From Coprobacillus sp. CAG:698 (GTDB taxonomy: Bacteria > Bacillota_I > Bacilli_A > ML615J-28 > CAG-698), in contig HF988729.1 of assembly GCA_000431235.1 (NCBI GenBank), positions 23,002 to 87,001 on the forward strand: a DNA stretch of 64,000 nt. Reading direction: 5' to 3'. Below the pieces are notes generated by a model, which was not told the origin of the DNA, made no database searches, and worked only from the letters and a program-made list of their open reading frames with translations. The position numbers and the translations under genes are program-made. Below, piece after piece: positions 25,967-34,379 of the stretch. Position 1 is the stretch's first letter. Each line of letters begins with the position of its first letter.

Positions 25967-26800
25967 ATGAAATTAGCAAATTCTGTTTGGATTAATAAAG
26001 ATTTAGATGTGAAAAGTGAATATATTGATACTTTATCAAAATATTATAATCCTGGAGTTTACCAAACAAATTTTGATTCAAACGATAAGAAAAATATATG
26101 TAAGTGGATTAATAAAAATACAGATAATTTACTTGATTATAAAGTGGATGATGTAGAAGCAGATGGTCAAACAATGATTATGCTTATTAATACAACTTTA
26201 TTCAATAATAAATGGAAATATGTTTTTACTAAAAACAATAGTTTTACTGATTTATTTTATGGTGATAGTAATACAAATGTTAACTATAAATTACATAAAA
26301 AAACAAGTTTATATGAAAATGATGACTATATAATAGTACATGATTATTTTGAAAATAAAAATAAAATCAAATATATTATGCCTAAAGGTAATAAGACTAT
26401 AAAAGATTTGCTTGATTCTAATATTATAGCTCAAGAATTTGAATATACTTCAAAATATATCCAGTTAAGTGTTCCTAATTTTAAAACTAAAAGTGATTTT
26501 TTGTTGAATGAAATGATTTCTGACTTAGGAGCTGGAAATATATTTAACATTAGTAAAGCAAATTTTTCAAAAATATCTAATCAAAAGATATATATTGAAA
26601 AAATTATCCAAGATGCTTTCATAGAATTGAATGAAGAAGGCGTTAAAGCACCAGCAGTAACAATAGCTACTAGCACATGTTCTTCTGCTAATCCAAATGT
26701 AGAACAAGAAGTTGTCTTAAATAAACCTTTCATATATTGTATATATGATGAAAGTGATGTGCCTTTATTTGTTGGTGCAGTTAAAAATATAGAAGAATAA
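25967..26800 (+). CDS. Serpin-family protein lacking its N-terminal third
   Basis: 277 residues matching the serpin core from the strand/helix 'KLANSVWINKDLDVK' onward, then 'WINKNTDNLLDY', 'MIMLINTTLFNNKWKYVF', the hinge EEGVKAPAV and the C-terminal NKPFIYCIYDESDVPLFVGAV. Full serpins have about 370-400 residues; helices A-C and any signal peptide are missing. The reactive loop is about four residues longer than in antitrypsin, and the hinge has Pro where small residues are usual. Just upstream, ATG 25948 opens a seven-codon stub (MKIILGK) that may be the remnant of the original start after an internal deletion. Probably a pseudogene, although the remaining frame is clean. Confidence 0.68.
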   Translation: MKLANSVWINKDLDVKSEYIDTLSKYYNPGVYQTNFDSNDKKNICKWINKNTDNLLDYKVDDVEADGQTMIMLINTTLFNNKWKYVFTKNNSFTDLFYGDSNTNVNYKLHKKTSLYENDDYIIVHDYFENKNKIKYIMPKGNKTIKDLLDSNIIAQEFEYTSKYIQLSVPNFKTKSDFLLNEMISDLGAGNIFNISKANFSKISNQKIYIEKIIQDAFIELNEEGVKAPAVTIATSTCSSANPNVEQEVVLNKPFIYCIYDESDVPLFVGAVKNIEE

Positions 26801-26804
26801 AAAT

Positions 26805-26849
26805 AAAAAAAGGTTGAAACTAAACTATATAGTTTATTCACCTTTTTTT
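26805..26849. terminator. Bidirectional terminator between convergent genes
   Basis: A7-GG...TGAA-TAAACTATATAGTTTA-TTCA-CC-T7 forms one long hairpin with A and T tracts on both sides. It serves the serpin gene (+) and the PII-like operon (-). Confidence 0.85.
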
Positions 26850-26851
26850 GT

Positions 26852-27187
26852 TTATTTTTTTTCTTTCTTTATTTGTTTAGTGAGATTAGAAGTAGCTTCA
26901 TCCACTGGTAAAGTGAAAGCAATTCCTTGTGCTTCTGTATCACTACCAACTTCTTGATACAAAAGATTCAATAAATCTTTTACAATATCATTAGATACTA
27001 GTATCATAACAACTTCTTTTTCAGGGTTTATTGTTATTCCATATAATTTTTCGGCATCAACACTAGCACTACCTGAGGCATTTAGAATTGTTCCTCCACG
27101 AGCACCTAGTTTTCTTGCTATATCCATTACTTTATCTGAAAAGCCATTATTTACTATTGACATAACTAATACAATTCTATTTTCCAA
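26852..27187 (-). CDS. P-II-like signalling protein
   Basis: 111 residues. 'VNNGFSDKVMDIARKLGARGGTILNASGS' and 'GIAFTLPVDEATSNL' are the pattern of PII-superfamily trimeric regulators; the Tyr-containing uridylylation loop of classical GlnB is absent. It starts at TTG 27187, 8 nt after AGGAGG, and overlaps the end of the preceding PII-like gene by 11 nt. As third gene of the DUF1538 operon it probably gates or senses the state of that membrane protein, by analogy with GlnK-AmtB; the ligand is unknown. Confidence 0.8.
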   Translation of the reverse strand: MENRIVLVMSIVNNGFSDKVMDIARKLGARGGTILNASGSASVDAEKLYGITINPEKEVVMILVSNDIVKDLLNLLYQEVGSDTEAQGIAFTLPVDEATSNLTKQIKKEKK

Positions 27188-27545
27188 TATGTTTTCCTCC
27201 TAAGTTTGATAAGAATAAGTAGTTTTGCATTCCGATGATGCTTTTGATAGGAATTGAGAATGCTATTGATTGATGATATTTAAATTTTTTAAATTTATCT
27301 TCAACTGCAAGTATGGCATCCTTAACTCGATTTTCACGAATGAAAGAAAATACAACATCACGATTGTTATTTTCGAAACCAAACATTTTCATAACTTCAT
27401 TTGTACTTGTTCCATTACCAGGAAATGAAATTGAAAAGTTAACTTCAAATTCTTCAAGTAAGTCTAAGATAACTTCCTTTTTTCCTTGAGGAACAATTGA
27501 TACAAGTATTTTTATTTTTTTAAGTTGTTCAATTGAATTATTCAT
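27177..27545 (-). CDS. Second, divergent P-II-like protein
   Basis: 122 residues with an alpha/beta fold resembling PII ('KIKILVSIVPQGKKEVILDLLEEFEVNFSISFPGNGTS', 'YHQSIAFSIPIKSIIG'). It is more diverged than its neighbour. ATG 27545 is preferred because AAGGTGG (minus strand, 27557-27551) precedes it; a GTG at 27554 overlaps that site. It sits between the DUF1538 gene and the other PII-like gene, so a heteromeric regulator is possible. Confidence 0.72.
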   Translation of the reverse strand: MNNSIEQLKKIKILVSIVPQGKKEVILDLLEEFEVNFSISFPGNGTSTNEVMKMFGFENNNRDVVFSFIRENRVKDAILAVEDKFKKFKYHQSIAFSIPIKSIIGMQNYLFLSNLGGKHIGK

Positions 27546-27555
27546 AGAGACCACC

Positions 27556-29088
27556 TTACATAAATTCGATGATTATTTGATCATCTTGTTTTAATGCATT
27601 CTTAATATTTCGTTTATTTCTTAATGCATCTTTTACAATTGCCATTATTCCTAAGAACTCAATAGCAATTAGTGGAGTCATAGCAACTAAAGAAACAACT
27701 CCGAAAGCTTCGGTAAGTACTGATTCTGCACCATTTAGAGTATAACATGCACCTATAGCAAGAGGTAATATAAAACTTGATGAAAGAGGACCACTTGCAA
27801 CACCACCAGAGTCAAAAGCTATAGCTGTATAAATTTTAGGTGTGAATAGGGAAAGACCTAAACATATAGCGTAACCAGGGAGTAAATAATATAGAATATT
27901 AAATTTGAAGACGATTCTTATCATTGCTAGTGCAATTGCTATTCCAACTCCAACAACAAGCGCAATCATCATTGAACGTTTTTTAACTAAACCATCAGTA
28001 ATTTCTTGAACTTGAGAATTAAGAACATGAATTGCAGGTTCCGCAAGAACTGTTAAAGCGCCTACAATAAAACCAATAACGATAAGAAGTGTTTTTGAGT
28101 AGGAAGCTATTTGTGTACCTAATTTATAACCAATTGAAATATAGGCTACATCAACGCTTGCTAAGAATAAAACTAAACCAACATATGTATAGGCAAGGCC
28201 TATAAGAATTTGATAAATTTTGGACTTGTTTATTTTCAAAAAGAAGAATGAACAAATCGCAAAACATAAAACAATCAAGCCGAGAGCAATTCCAACTTCT
28301 CCCATTTTGTGAAGAATACTTTTTCCAAATGCAAGTAAAAGATTTTCACCAAGGATATAATCAGCTTCATTTAGTGAATAAGTTAGCTTACCACTTGTAA
28401 AGATAGATAAAAGTAGAGTAACGGCAATTGGACCAATTGAACATAGGGCAATAATTCCAAAACTTGCATCTTTTTCACTTTTCTTAGAAACAACTCTTGA
28501 AACACCAAGTCCTAAAGCCATTAAAAATGGAACAGTAATAGGTCCTGTAGTTACACCACCAGAGTCAAAAGCAAGAGGAATGATATTTTCATTTCCTGTT
28601 AACACAGATATGATAGCAATTCCAAAAAGTAACATATAAAAATACATCAATAAAAGATTTAATGATAATTTATGAATAGTTTTTAAAATTGCAAAGACAA
28701 GAAATCCTCCTACACCGACACTTATGCTAACTATTAAAACATATCGGTTAAACACTTGTTTTGTTTGCTCTGCAAGCACCGTTAAATCAGGCTCAGCAAA
28801 CGTAACAAGAAATCCGAGAATGAAACAAGTAACTAATAAAACAGTAATTTTACCACTTTTAGTTAATCCATAACCAGTAAGCTTTCCCATCTCAGTCATC
28901 GAAAGATCAGATCCTAAGTTGAAAAGAGCAATACCTATAATTAGAAATAGGGTAGCCAAAGAAAATGCAAAAATTTCTTTACCTGAAAGACTTACAAATG
29001 GTGTAAAATTAAGAATAATAACCAGTAAATATATAGGTAAAACGGAAAAGGCAGATTCTTTGATTTTTTCTAAATTTTTTTTAAACAA
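27556..29088 (-). CDS. DUF1538 membrane protein (predicted transporter, internally duplicated)
   Basis: 510 residues with about 12-14 hydrophobic segments. Two halves repeat the same signatures: AFDSGGVTTGP in the first half and AFDSGGVASGP in the second, each preceded by an AEPDLTVL or AEPAIHVL motif. This is the double-DUF1538 architecture. The repeated Asp-Ser-Gly-Gly loops suggest a transport path, as in other inverted or direct-repeat carriers, but no substrate is known. The start is TTG 29088 after AGGTGAGGTG. It is the first gene of the minus-strand operon with two PII-like regulators. Confidence 0.85.
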   Translation of the reverse strand: MFKKNLEKIKESAFSVLPIYLLVIILNFTPFVSLSGKEIFAFSLATLFLIIGIALFNLGSDLSMTEMGKLTGYGLTKSGKITVLLVTCFILGFLVTFAEPDLTVLAEQTKQVFNRYVLIVSISVGVGGFLVFAILKTIHKLSLNLLLMYFYMLLFGIAIISVLTGNENIIPLAFDSGGVTTGPITVPFLMALGLGVSRVVSKKSEKDASFGIIALCSIGPIAVTLLLSIFTSGKLTYSLNEADYILGENLLLAFGKSILHKMGEVGIALGLIVLCFAICSFFFLKINKSKIYQILIGLAYTYVGLVLFLASVDVAYISIGYKLGTQIASYSKTLLIVIGFIVGALTVLAEPAIHVLNSQVQEITDGLVKKRSMMIALVVGVGIAIALAMIRIVFKFNILYYLLPGYAICLGLSLFTPKIYTAIAFDSGGVASGPLSSSFILPLAIGACYTLNGAESVLTEAFGVVSLVAMTPLIAIEFLGIMAIVKDALRNKRNIKNALKQDDQIIIEFM

Positions 29089-29198
29089 TTTTTCACCTCA
29101 CCTTTACTTTATATTATACCAAAAAAAATACAAAAAGTTTAGAACAAATTTATAATTTTTATTCATTATTTAAAAATTAGACTCTTGCCTCAAACAAA

Positions 29199-29225
29199 TT
29201 GTCTTTAAATGCATATATTTATAAT
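29199..29225 (+). promoter_or_regulatory. Possible promoter of the DUF11-type gene
   Basis: TTGTCT (29199-29204) and TATAAT (29220-29225) with a short 15-bp spacer. Transcription would begin near 29232. Confidence 0.45.
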
Positions 29226-29238
29226 GAAGTTAACTTCT

Positions 29239-30099
29239 ATGAAAGGGGTGCAAATTATTAATTATACGAATAAAGCATTGTTTGGTTATAAAAATGAAAC
29301 AATTAAATCCAATGCCGTTACAAGTATTATGCAAGATGTATTAACTTGTAATGTCTTTTCTGTAAAAAAAGACTATACAAAAAATAGTATACTAACATTT
29401 TTAATTAATATTAAAAATACTGGAAATGAAGTTATAAAGAATTTAACTATTACTGATAATCTTTCATTATATGAATATAATGGTAAAAAATTGAATCAAT
29501 TATCATATATTGAAAATAGTACTTTGATATTTGTGAATGGGGAAGAAAATAGGATAAAACCAAAATTAAACAATGAACTTATTTTTGATAATATTACTAT
29601 TCCAGAGAAAGGTATAGTAACAATTGTTTATCAGACAATAGTTACAAAATATGCTCAATTAGATGCTTCAAACAAAATAGAAAGTGAAATAACTATAAAA
29701 GGAGAAGATGTTCTAAAAGAGATAAAATTAAAGTATGTTATAAATGTAGAGAATAAGGCGGATCTAAAAATCGATAAAAGAATTGAACCTATACCAATAG
29801 TAAACAAAGGGGAAATAAAAATAATTTATCAATTATTTAATTATGGAAATGTTGATGTAAATCCTCAAGATGCAGGCTTTTTTGTTGATACATTTAATCC
29901 TATTATTAAAAATATAAAAGTAGAACTAAATAGAACAAACTCATTACAAAATAATTATACATATAATCAAACAACTGGATTATTTCAAATAAATAAAGGA
30001 ATAATCACAGTTCCTAAAGCTAAATTTATTCAAACAAGTGAGGGAGATATTTCTGTAGAACCGGGAATGACAGAAATTATTATTTCAGGAAAACTTTGA
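29239..30099 (+). CDS. DUF11-type repeat protein without a clear start codon
   Basis: About 287 residues, mostly beta-strand, with two DUF11-like units: 'INIKNTGNEVIKNLTITDNLSLYEYNGKKL' and 'YQLFNYGNVDVNPQDAGFFVDTFNPIIKNI'. It has the Asn-Tyr-Thr-Asn-Lys-Ala start seen in short clostridial DUF11 proteins. There is no signal peptide or anchor. GAAAGGGGTG (29241-29250) is a good ribosome site, but the next in-frame codons are CAA-ATT-ATT; ATG 29239 is upstream of it. The true start may be ATT 29254 or a leaderless ATG 29239. Function unknown; it ends before a bidirectional terminator. Confidence 0.62.
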   Translation: MKGVQIINYTNKALFGYKNETIKSNAVTSIMQDVLTCNVFSVKKDYTKNSILTFLINIKNTGNEVIKNLTITDNLSLYEYNGKKLNQLSYIENSTLIFVNGEENRIKPKLNNELIFDNITIPEKGIVTIVYQTIVTKYAQLDASNKIESEITIKGEDVLKEIKLKYVINVENKADLKIDKRIEPIPIVNKGEIKIIYQLFNYGNVDVNPQDAGFFVDTFNPIIKNIKVELNRTNSLQNNYTYNQTTGLFQINKGIITVPKAKFIQTSEGDISVEPGMTEIIISGKL

Positions 30100-30120
30100 A
30101 AGCTAAGTAGCTACTAGCAA

Positions 30121-30165
30121 AAAAGTCAACATTGTATATTATATACATTTGTTGACTTTTATTTT
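30121..30165. terminator. Bidirectional terminator between convergent genes
   Basis: AAAAGTCAACA/TGTTGACTTTT enclosing a TATATTATATA loop region, with A and T runs on either side. Confidence 0.88.
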
Positions 30166-31010
30166 TATTTTATATAAATTTGTTTTTCAGGAGTTTCCTT
30201 ATTGAACCAAAGCAAATGATTGTTATTAAAAATTTGATTGAATTGATGATGATAAACCTTTTCAAAACTTGAAGAACTCTTCAAATAATAATCATAGTTA
30301 ATTTTAGAACCTTGATCCATCCATGTAGGATCTATATGATACCAAAATAAGCCAATTTTGACTAGATTCCAGGCGTGACCATCTAAATTGTAGTAGGGAC
30401 CATATCCATTTTCAGTTTTACCGATAATTACTTCACAAGGGATATTGAGCTTGTCCATAATTCCCTTGAAAAGGAGAGCATAAGAAGTGCAAACTCCTTT
30501 TTTATCTTCGAGCATCGAAAGAACATCTCTATTAGTTAATGAGTTGTCGTATTCGTAATTAAGACATATATATTCACTAACCCATTGAACTTTATCGATA
30601 GTTTCATATTCAGAATTAATTTGTGAAGTTATTTCTTCTATTTTTTTATTGTATATCTCTAAATTTTTTTCATAATCTTCTTTTGGATAGCGAGAACTAT
30701 AAGTTATTTTAATTCTTTTTAAATCTAATTTACCCATGGAAATTGATACGTTATAAACATGGAAATTTGTAGGCTCCCCACATTCGAGTCGGTATTTAAC
30801 TTTAATTGCTGTTTTTTTAGATTCTGGTTCAATGACTGATAATTCATCTTCATTATTATCAATTGCTTCTTGGATTACTTCATATAATTTTTTATAAGAA
30901 ATTGTTCTACTATTGCATAATGATAGTATTAAACAAACAAATACTATTATAGCAATAATTGGGATAATAGGAATAGTAATTGATTTATTTTTTATATTAA
31001 TTGTTATCAT
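30165..31010 (-). CDS. Membrane-anchored transglutaminase-like protein
   Basis: 281 residues. One N-terminal membrane segment (about 12-33) anchors an extracellular domain. The transglutaminase/papain-like triad is visible: Cys in KKGVCTSYALLFKGIMDKL, His in LDGHAWNLV, Asp in YHIDPTW. Such bacterial proteins are proteases or cross-linking enzymes of the cell surface; the substrate is unknown. The start ATG overlaps the LysR stop by 4 nt (ATGA), so it is translated with the regulator. Confidence 0.82.
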   Translation of the reverse strand: MITINIKNKSITIPIIPIIAIIVFVCLILSLCNSRTISYKKLYEVIQEAIDNNEDELSVIEPESKKTAIKVKYRLECGEPTNFHVYNVSISMGKLDLKRIKITYSSRYPKEDYEKNLEIYNKKIEEITSQINSEYETIDKVQWVSEYICLNYEYDNSLTNRDVLSMLEDKKGVCTSYALLFKGIMDKLNIPCEVIIGKTENGYGPYYNLDGHAWNLVKIGLFWYHIDPTWMDQGSKINYDYYLKSSSSFEKVYHHQFNQIFNNNHLLWFNKETPEKQIYIK

Positions 31011-31912
31011 ATGTTTTTCTCCAAGGCTAATTTATTATTGTATATAGAAATGATATCTTTTATAATTTCAACGTGATTAAAGTACACGTTATAAATAATA
31101 TAGTTTTGTCTTATCATTTGTAACTTTTCAATTGGAAGAATAGCAAGTTTATTTTTATTGACTTCATCCATGCATGCACTTTTTGCAAGTACTGATATTC
31201 CAAAGTCTTTTCTAATTAAATCCTTAATAGTAGCAATATTATCTACTTCTAAAACTACATTATAGTTTTTAATAGAATCATTATTATATTCTAGAGAAGC
31301 TTCAAATATTTTTCTTGTTGTTGAAGTCTGAAGTCTAAGAATCAATCTTTCTTTTTTTAACTCTTCAAGAGTAACGCTTTTTTTAGAAACTAAAGGATTA
31401 TTAATTGAGAGAACACATACTAAATCATCTTTATCAACTGGGAAAAATTTTAAAGAAGAATCTTCAATCATCCCATCAACATATGCTAAATCTAATTCAT
31501 AATTTTCAACCATTTTATATAAATTAGAAGTGGTGTCAGTAATAATTATAATAGATATGTTTGGATTATTAAGACTATAATATCCAACAATTTCCGTAAA
31601 CATGTTGCTTTCAGCTGTGTGAGTTACGCCAATACGAATTTTTTTGGCAGCGGTGTCAATGTTTTTAAGCTCGTAAAGAAGTTTACTTTCGAGAGCTGCC
31701 ATTCTTTTAGCGTAATTAGCGATTAGTTCTCCTTCAGGTGTTAGAGAAATTTCTCTTTTACCTCGAGAAATAATTTTAACTCCATACTCAGCTTCTAATT
31801 GGTTTATATGATGACTTACAGCTGGTTGAGTTAGAGAAAGTTTTTCAGCTGCTTTACTGAAATTTTTCTCTTCGATAACTGATAATAAAGTTTTAAATCT
31901 AATATCAAGCAT
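31007..31912 (-). CDS. LysR-family transcriptional regulator
   Basis: 301 residues. The N-terminal winged HTH 'FKTLLSVIEEKNFSKAAEKLSLTQPAVSHHINQLEAEYGVKII' is a textbook LysR DNA-binding domain; a periplasmic-binding-protein-like effector domain follows (about 90-300). ATG 31912 is used with GTGAGG upstream; the GTG at 31924 is part of that ribosome site. It faces a divergently transcribed cation/proton antiporter across a gap with a 16-bp palindrome, so it likely regulates itself and the antiporter. Effector unknown. Confidence 0.9.
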   Translation of the reverse strand: MLDIRFKTLLSVIEEKNFSKAAEKLSLTQPAVSHHINQLEAEYGVKIISRGKREISLTPEGELIANYAKRMAALESKLLYELKNIDTAAKKIRIGVTHTAESNMFTEIVGYYSLNNPNISIIIITDTTSNLYKMVENYELDLAYVDGMIEDSSLKFFPVDKDDLVCVLSINNPLVSKKSVTLEELKKERLILRLQTSTTRKIFEASLEYNNDSIKNYNVVLEVDNIATIKDLIRKDFGISVLAKSACMDEVNKNKLAILPIEKLQMIRQNYIIYNVYFNHVEIIKDIISIYNNKLALEKNI

Positions 31913-31936
31913 ATTATACCTCACATATAAATATAA

Positions 31937-31952
31937 TTTATAGTACTATAAA
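31937..31952. promoter_or_regulatory. Candidate LysR operator (16-bp palindrome)
   Basis: TTTATAGTACTATAAA is a perfect inverted repeat in the divergent region between the LysR and antiporter genes, ending 9 nt before the antiporter -35. Confidence 0.5.
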
Positions 31953-31961
31953 ATAATATAA

Positions 31962-31990
31962 TTTGTATTTATATAAAAACATAGTATAAT
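31962..31990 (+). promoter_or_regulatory. Promoter of the antiporter/MgtC operon
   Basis: TTTGTA (31962-31967), 17-bp spacer, TATAAT (31985-31990). The 5' untranslated region is about 70 nt. Confidence 0.6.
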
Positions 31991-32065
31991 TATTCTACCA
32001 CACAAAATAAAGAAATACAATATGTTTTTATAAATTTAAATTAATGTTTAGAAAAGGGTGATAAA

Positions 32066-33514
32066 ATGGCAAATATATATGAAAAACTAGGTATAGAATC
32101 ACAAGTGGCTGTAGTGATTATTTCAATTGCTTTAATGTTATTTCTTGGATTTCTTGGAACTAGAGTGACTAAAAGGTTGAAACTACCAAATGTAACGGCT
32201 TATATTTTAGTGGGTATTATAATAGGACCTTATGCTTTAAACTTAATTCCTGAAAACATAGTCAGCAAAATGGACTTTTTATCTGATATTGCGTTAGCTT
32301 TTATAGCCTTCAGCACAGGAGAATTTTTTAAGTTTTCGGTTTTGAAAAAGAATGGAACTAAGGTAGTCATTATTACAGTATTAGAATCATTAATGGCTTC
32401 CTTTCTTGTATTTATCGTGATGTTTGTAATATTGCGACTTAATCTTGCTTTTTCAATAGTTTTAGCTGCTCTAGCTGCAGCAACTGCTCCAGCTTCAACA
32501 GTAATGACTATTAGACAAACAGGTGCCAAAGGTGATTTTGTAGAAACGTTATTGCAAGTTGTAGCCTTAGATGATGTAGTTGGTTTGATTGCTTATAGCA
32601 TAGCTATTTCAGTAGCTGTTGCTTCAATGAGTGGTGATGGAATTAACTTCAAGAGTATAATTGTACCTATTTTAATAAATACAGGTGTTTTAGTGCTTGG
32701 TGGATTCTTTGGAGTCTTCTTAAAGTGGTTAATGCCTAAGAAAAGATCAAATGACAACAGATTAATTATTTCTATATCAATGATATTCTTATTTTGTGGT
32801 ATCTGTGCTTTATTGCAAGTGTCTCCATTATTAGGATGTATGTCTATGGGTACTATATATATTAATATTACTAATGACGATAAATTGTTTAAGCAATTAA
32901 ATTACTTTAGTCCACCAATTTTACTATTATTCTTTGTTCGTTCAGGAATAAACTTTAATTTAGATAGTTTATTTAAACCTAGTGGTTCAATTGGTACAGT
33001 TTCTTTAATACTAATAGGTATAATCTATTTTATTGTGAGAATTATTGGAAAATATGCGGGAGCTTTTCTTGGATGTTGGCAAGTCAAAAAGCCTAAGGAA
33101 GTTCGCAACTACTTAGGACTAGCACTGATACCTCAAGCAGGAGTTGCAATTGGTTTAGCCGCTTTAGGAGCACGAACCTTAGGTGGTGAGCAGGGATCTG
33201 CTCTTGAAACTATAATATTAGCTTCGAGTGTTCTCTATGAGTTAATAGGACCAGCTTGTGCGAAACTTTCATTATACTTATCAAAATCATACTCAACAAA
33301 TTTAGAAGATTTGACTGACGTTGAAATGGTAGATTCTCAAGGTAATGTGAAAACTGACGTTGAAATACTAATTGATAGAATTAATAAAATCAAAAATCAA
33401 CTTCCTGTTCATACGGAAAATGAGGAAGAAGAAGCATTTAACGAAGCAGCTGAAGAACAATATTTATATAGTAGGCGTGGATTCGTTAATCAAATAAATA
33501 GAAGGAGGAATTAA
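32066..33514 (+). CDS. CPA2-type cation:proton antiporter
   Basis: 482 residues with about twelve membrane helices. 'LKLPNVTAYILVGIIIGPYAL' and the tandem aspartates in VVALDDVVGLIAYS are the ion-binding hallmarks of Na+(K+)/H+ exchangers of the KefB/NapA type. A hydrophilic tail (about 410-482) could be regulatory; no full TrkA-N domain is visible. AAAAGGGTG precedes ATG 32066. Operon with the MgtC-like gene 2 nt downstream, probably under the divergent LysR protein. Confidence 0.88.
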   Translation: MANIYEKLGIESQVAVVIISIALMLFLGFLGTRVTKRLKLPNVTAYILVGIIIGPYALNLIPENIVSKMDFLSDIALAFIAFSTGEFFKFSVLKKNGTKVVIITVLESLMASFLVFIVMFVILRLNLAFSIVLAALAAATAPASTVMTIRQTGAKGDFVETLLQVVALDDVVGLIAYSIAISVAVASMSGDGINFKSIIVPILINTGVLVLGGFFGVFLKWLMPKKRSNDNRLIISISMIFLFCGICALLQVSPLLGCMSMGTIYINITNDDKLFKQLNYFSPPILLLFFVRSGINFNLDSLFKPSGSIGTVSLILIGIIYFIVRIIGKYAGAFLGCWQVKKPKEVRNYLGLALIPQAGVAIGLAALGARTLGGEQGSALETIILASSVLYELIGPACAKLSLYLSKSYSTNLEDLTDVEMVDSQGNVKTDVEILIDRINKIKNQLPVHTENEEEEAFNEAAEEQYLYSRRGFVNQINRRRN

Positions 33515-33516
33515 TT

Positions 33517-34233
33517 ATGTTTCTATCTTATGTTGACCCAATTACAAAAATTATTGGAAATTGGGCAAGTGAAATTAATCTTTATAGTTGTATTTTAAAA
33601 ATAATCTTGTCACTAATTCTTTCAGCAATTATTGGATATGAAAGATCAAGCAAAAGACATGCTGCTGGATTAAGAACATTTATAATCGTATCTTTAGCAT
33701 CAACTATGGCAATGATAATTGATTTATCAATAGATAACAAAACAAGCTTAATGATATCAGCAGGAACTATAATTGCTGTATCAATAATAAGTGCTAATAC
33801 AATTCTTTATAGCTCAAAAAATCAAATAAAAGGATTAACTACATCTGTTGGTTTATGGGGCACAGGAATATTAGGTTTACTTGTAGGAACAGGATATTAT
33901 ACAATTTCCCTAATTGGATTTGGAGTTTATCTAATAGTTTTATCAGCACTTCCAAAAATGGAAATATTCTTAAAAAACAGATCTAATCACTTTGAAATAC
34001 ATTTAGAATTAAAAAATATTTCTTATTTGAAAGATTTTGTAACTACAATAAGAGAGCTAGGTATAAGAGTTGATGATATTGAATCAAATCCAGCATATAT
34101 AAATTCAGGATTAAGTGTATATACAGTTTCTGTTTCAATTATAAGTGATGAATTAAAGAAATATAAAACACATCATGAAATTATTGAGGCACTTAAATCA
34201 TTAGAATATGTATATCACATTGAAGAAATGTAA
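33517..34233 (+). CDS. MgtC/SapB-family membrane protein
   Basis: 238 residues. The N-terminal part has about four to five membrane segments with IGYERSSKRHAAGLRTFIIVSLAS, the conserved MgtC signature (Glu-Arg, then Gly-Leu-Arg-Thr). A C-terminal ACT-like cytoplasmic domain ('FEIHLELKNISYLKDFVTTIRELGIRVDDI') follows. MgtC proteins influence Mg2+ and membrane-energy homeostasis. It is co-transcribed with the antiporter and closed by a terminator. Confidence 0.9.
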   Translation: MFLSYVDPITKIIGNWASEINLYSCILKIILSLILSAIIGYERSSKRHAAGLRTFIIVSLASTMAMIIDLSIDNKTSLMISAGTIIAVSIISANTILYSSKNQIKGLTTSVGLWGTGILGLLVGTGYYTISLIGFGVYLIVLSALPKMEIFLKNRSNHFEIHLELKNISYLKDFVTTIRELGIRVDDIESNPAYINSGLSVYTVSVSIISDELKKYKTHHEIIEALKSLEYVYHIEEM

Positions 34234-34235
34234 AT

Positions 34236-34260
34236 GAAAACCACATTTTGTGGTTTTTTA
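34236..34260 (+). terminator. Terminator of the antiporter/MgtC operon
   Basis: AAAACCACA/TGTGGTTTT with a 3-nt loop and T tail. Confidence 0.88.
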
Positions 34261-34321
34261 TTTAAATATTATCAAAATAATAATTTGAGTTAAAATGAAA
34301 CATATTTAGACAATAATATTA

Positions 34322-34350
34322 TTGTAAATGAAAATAATAAATGATATAAT
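34322..34350 (+). promoter_or_regulatory. Promoter of the DUF6273 pair
   Basis: TTGTAA (34322-34327), 17-bp spacer, TATAAT (34345-34350). Confidence 0.7.
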
Positions 34351-34379
34351 TATAGATATTATTAGAATGGAGAATAGTA

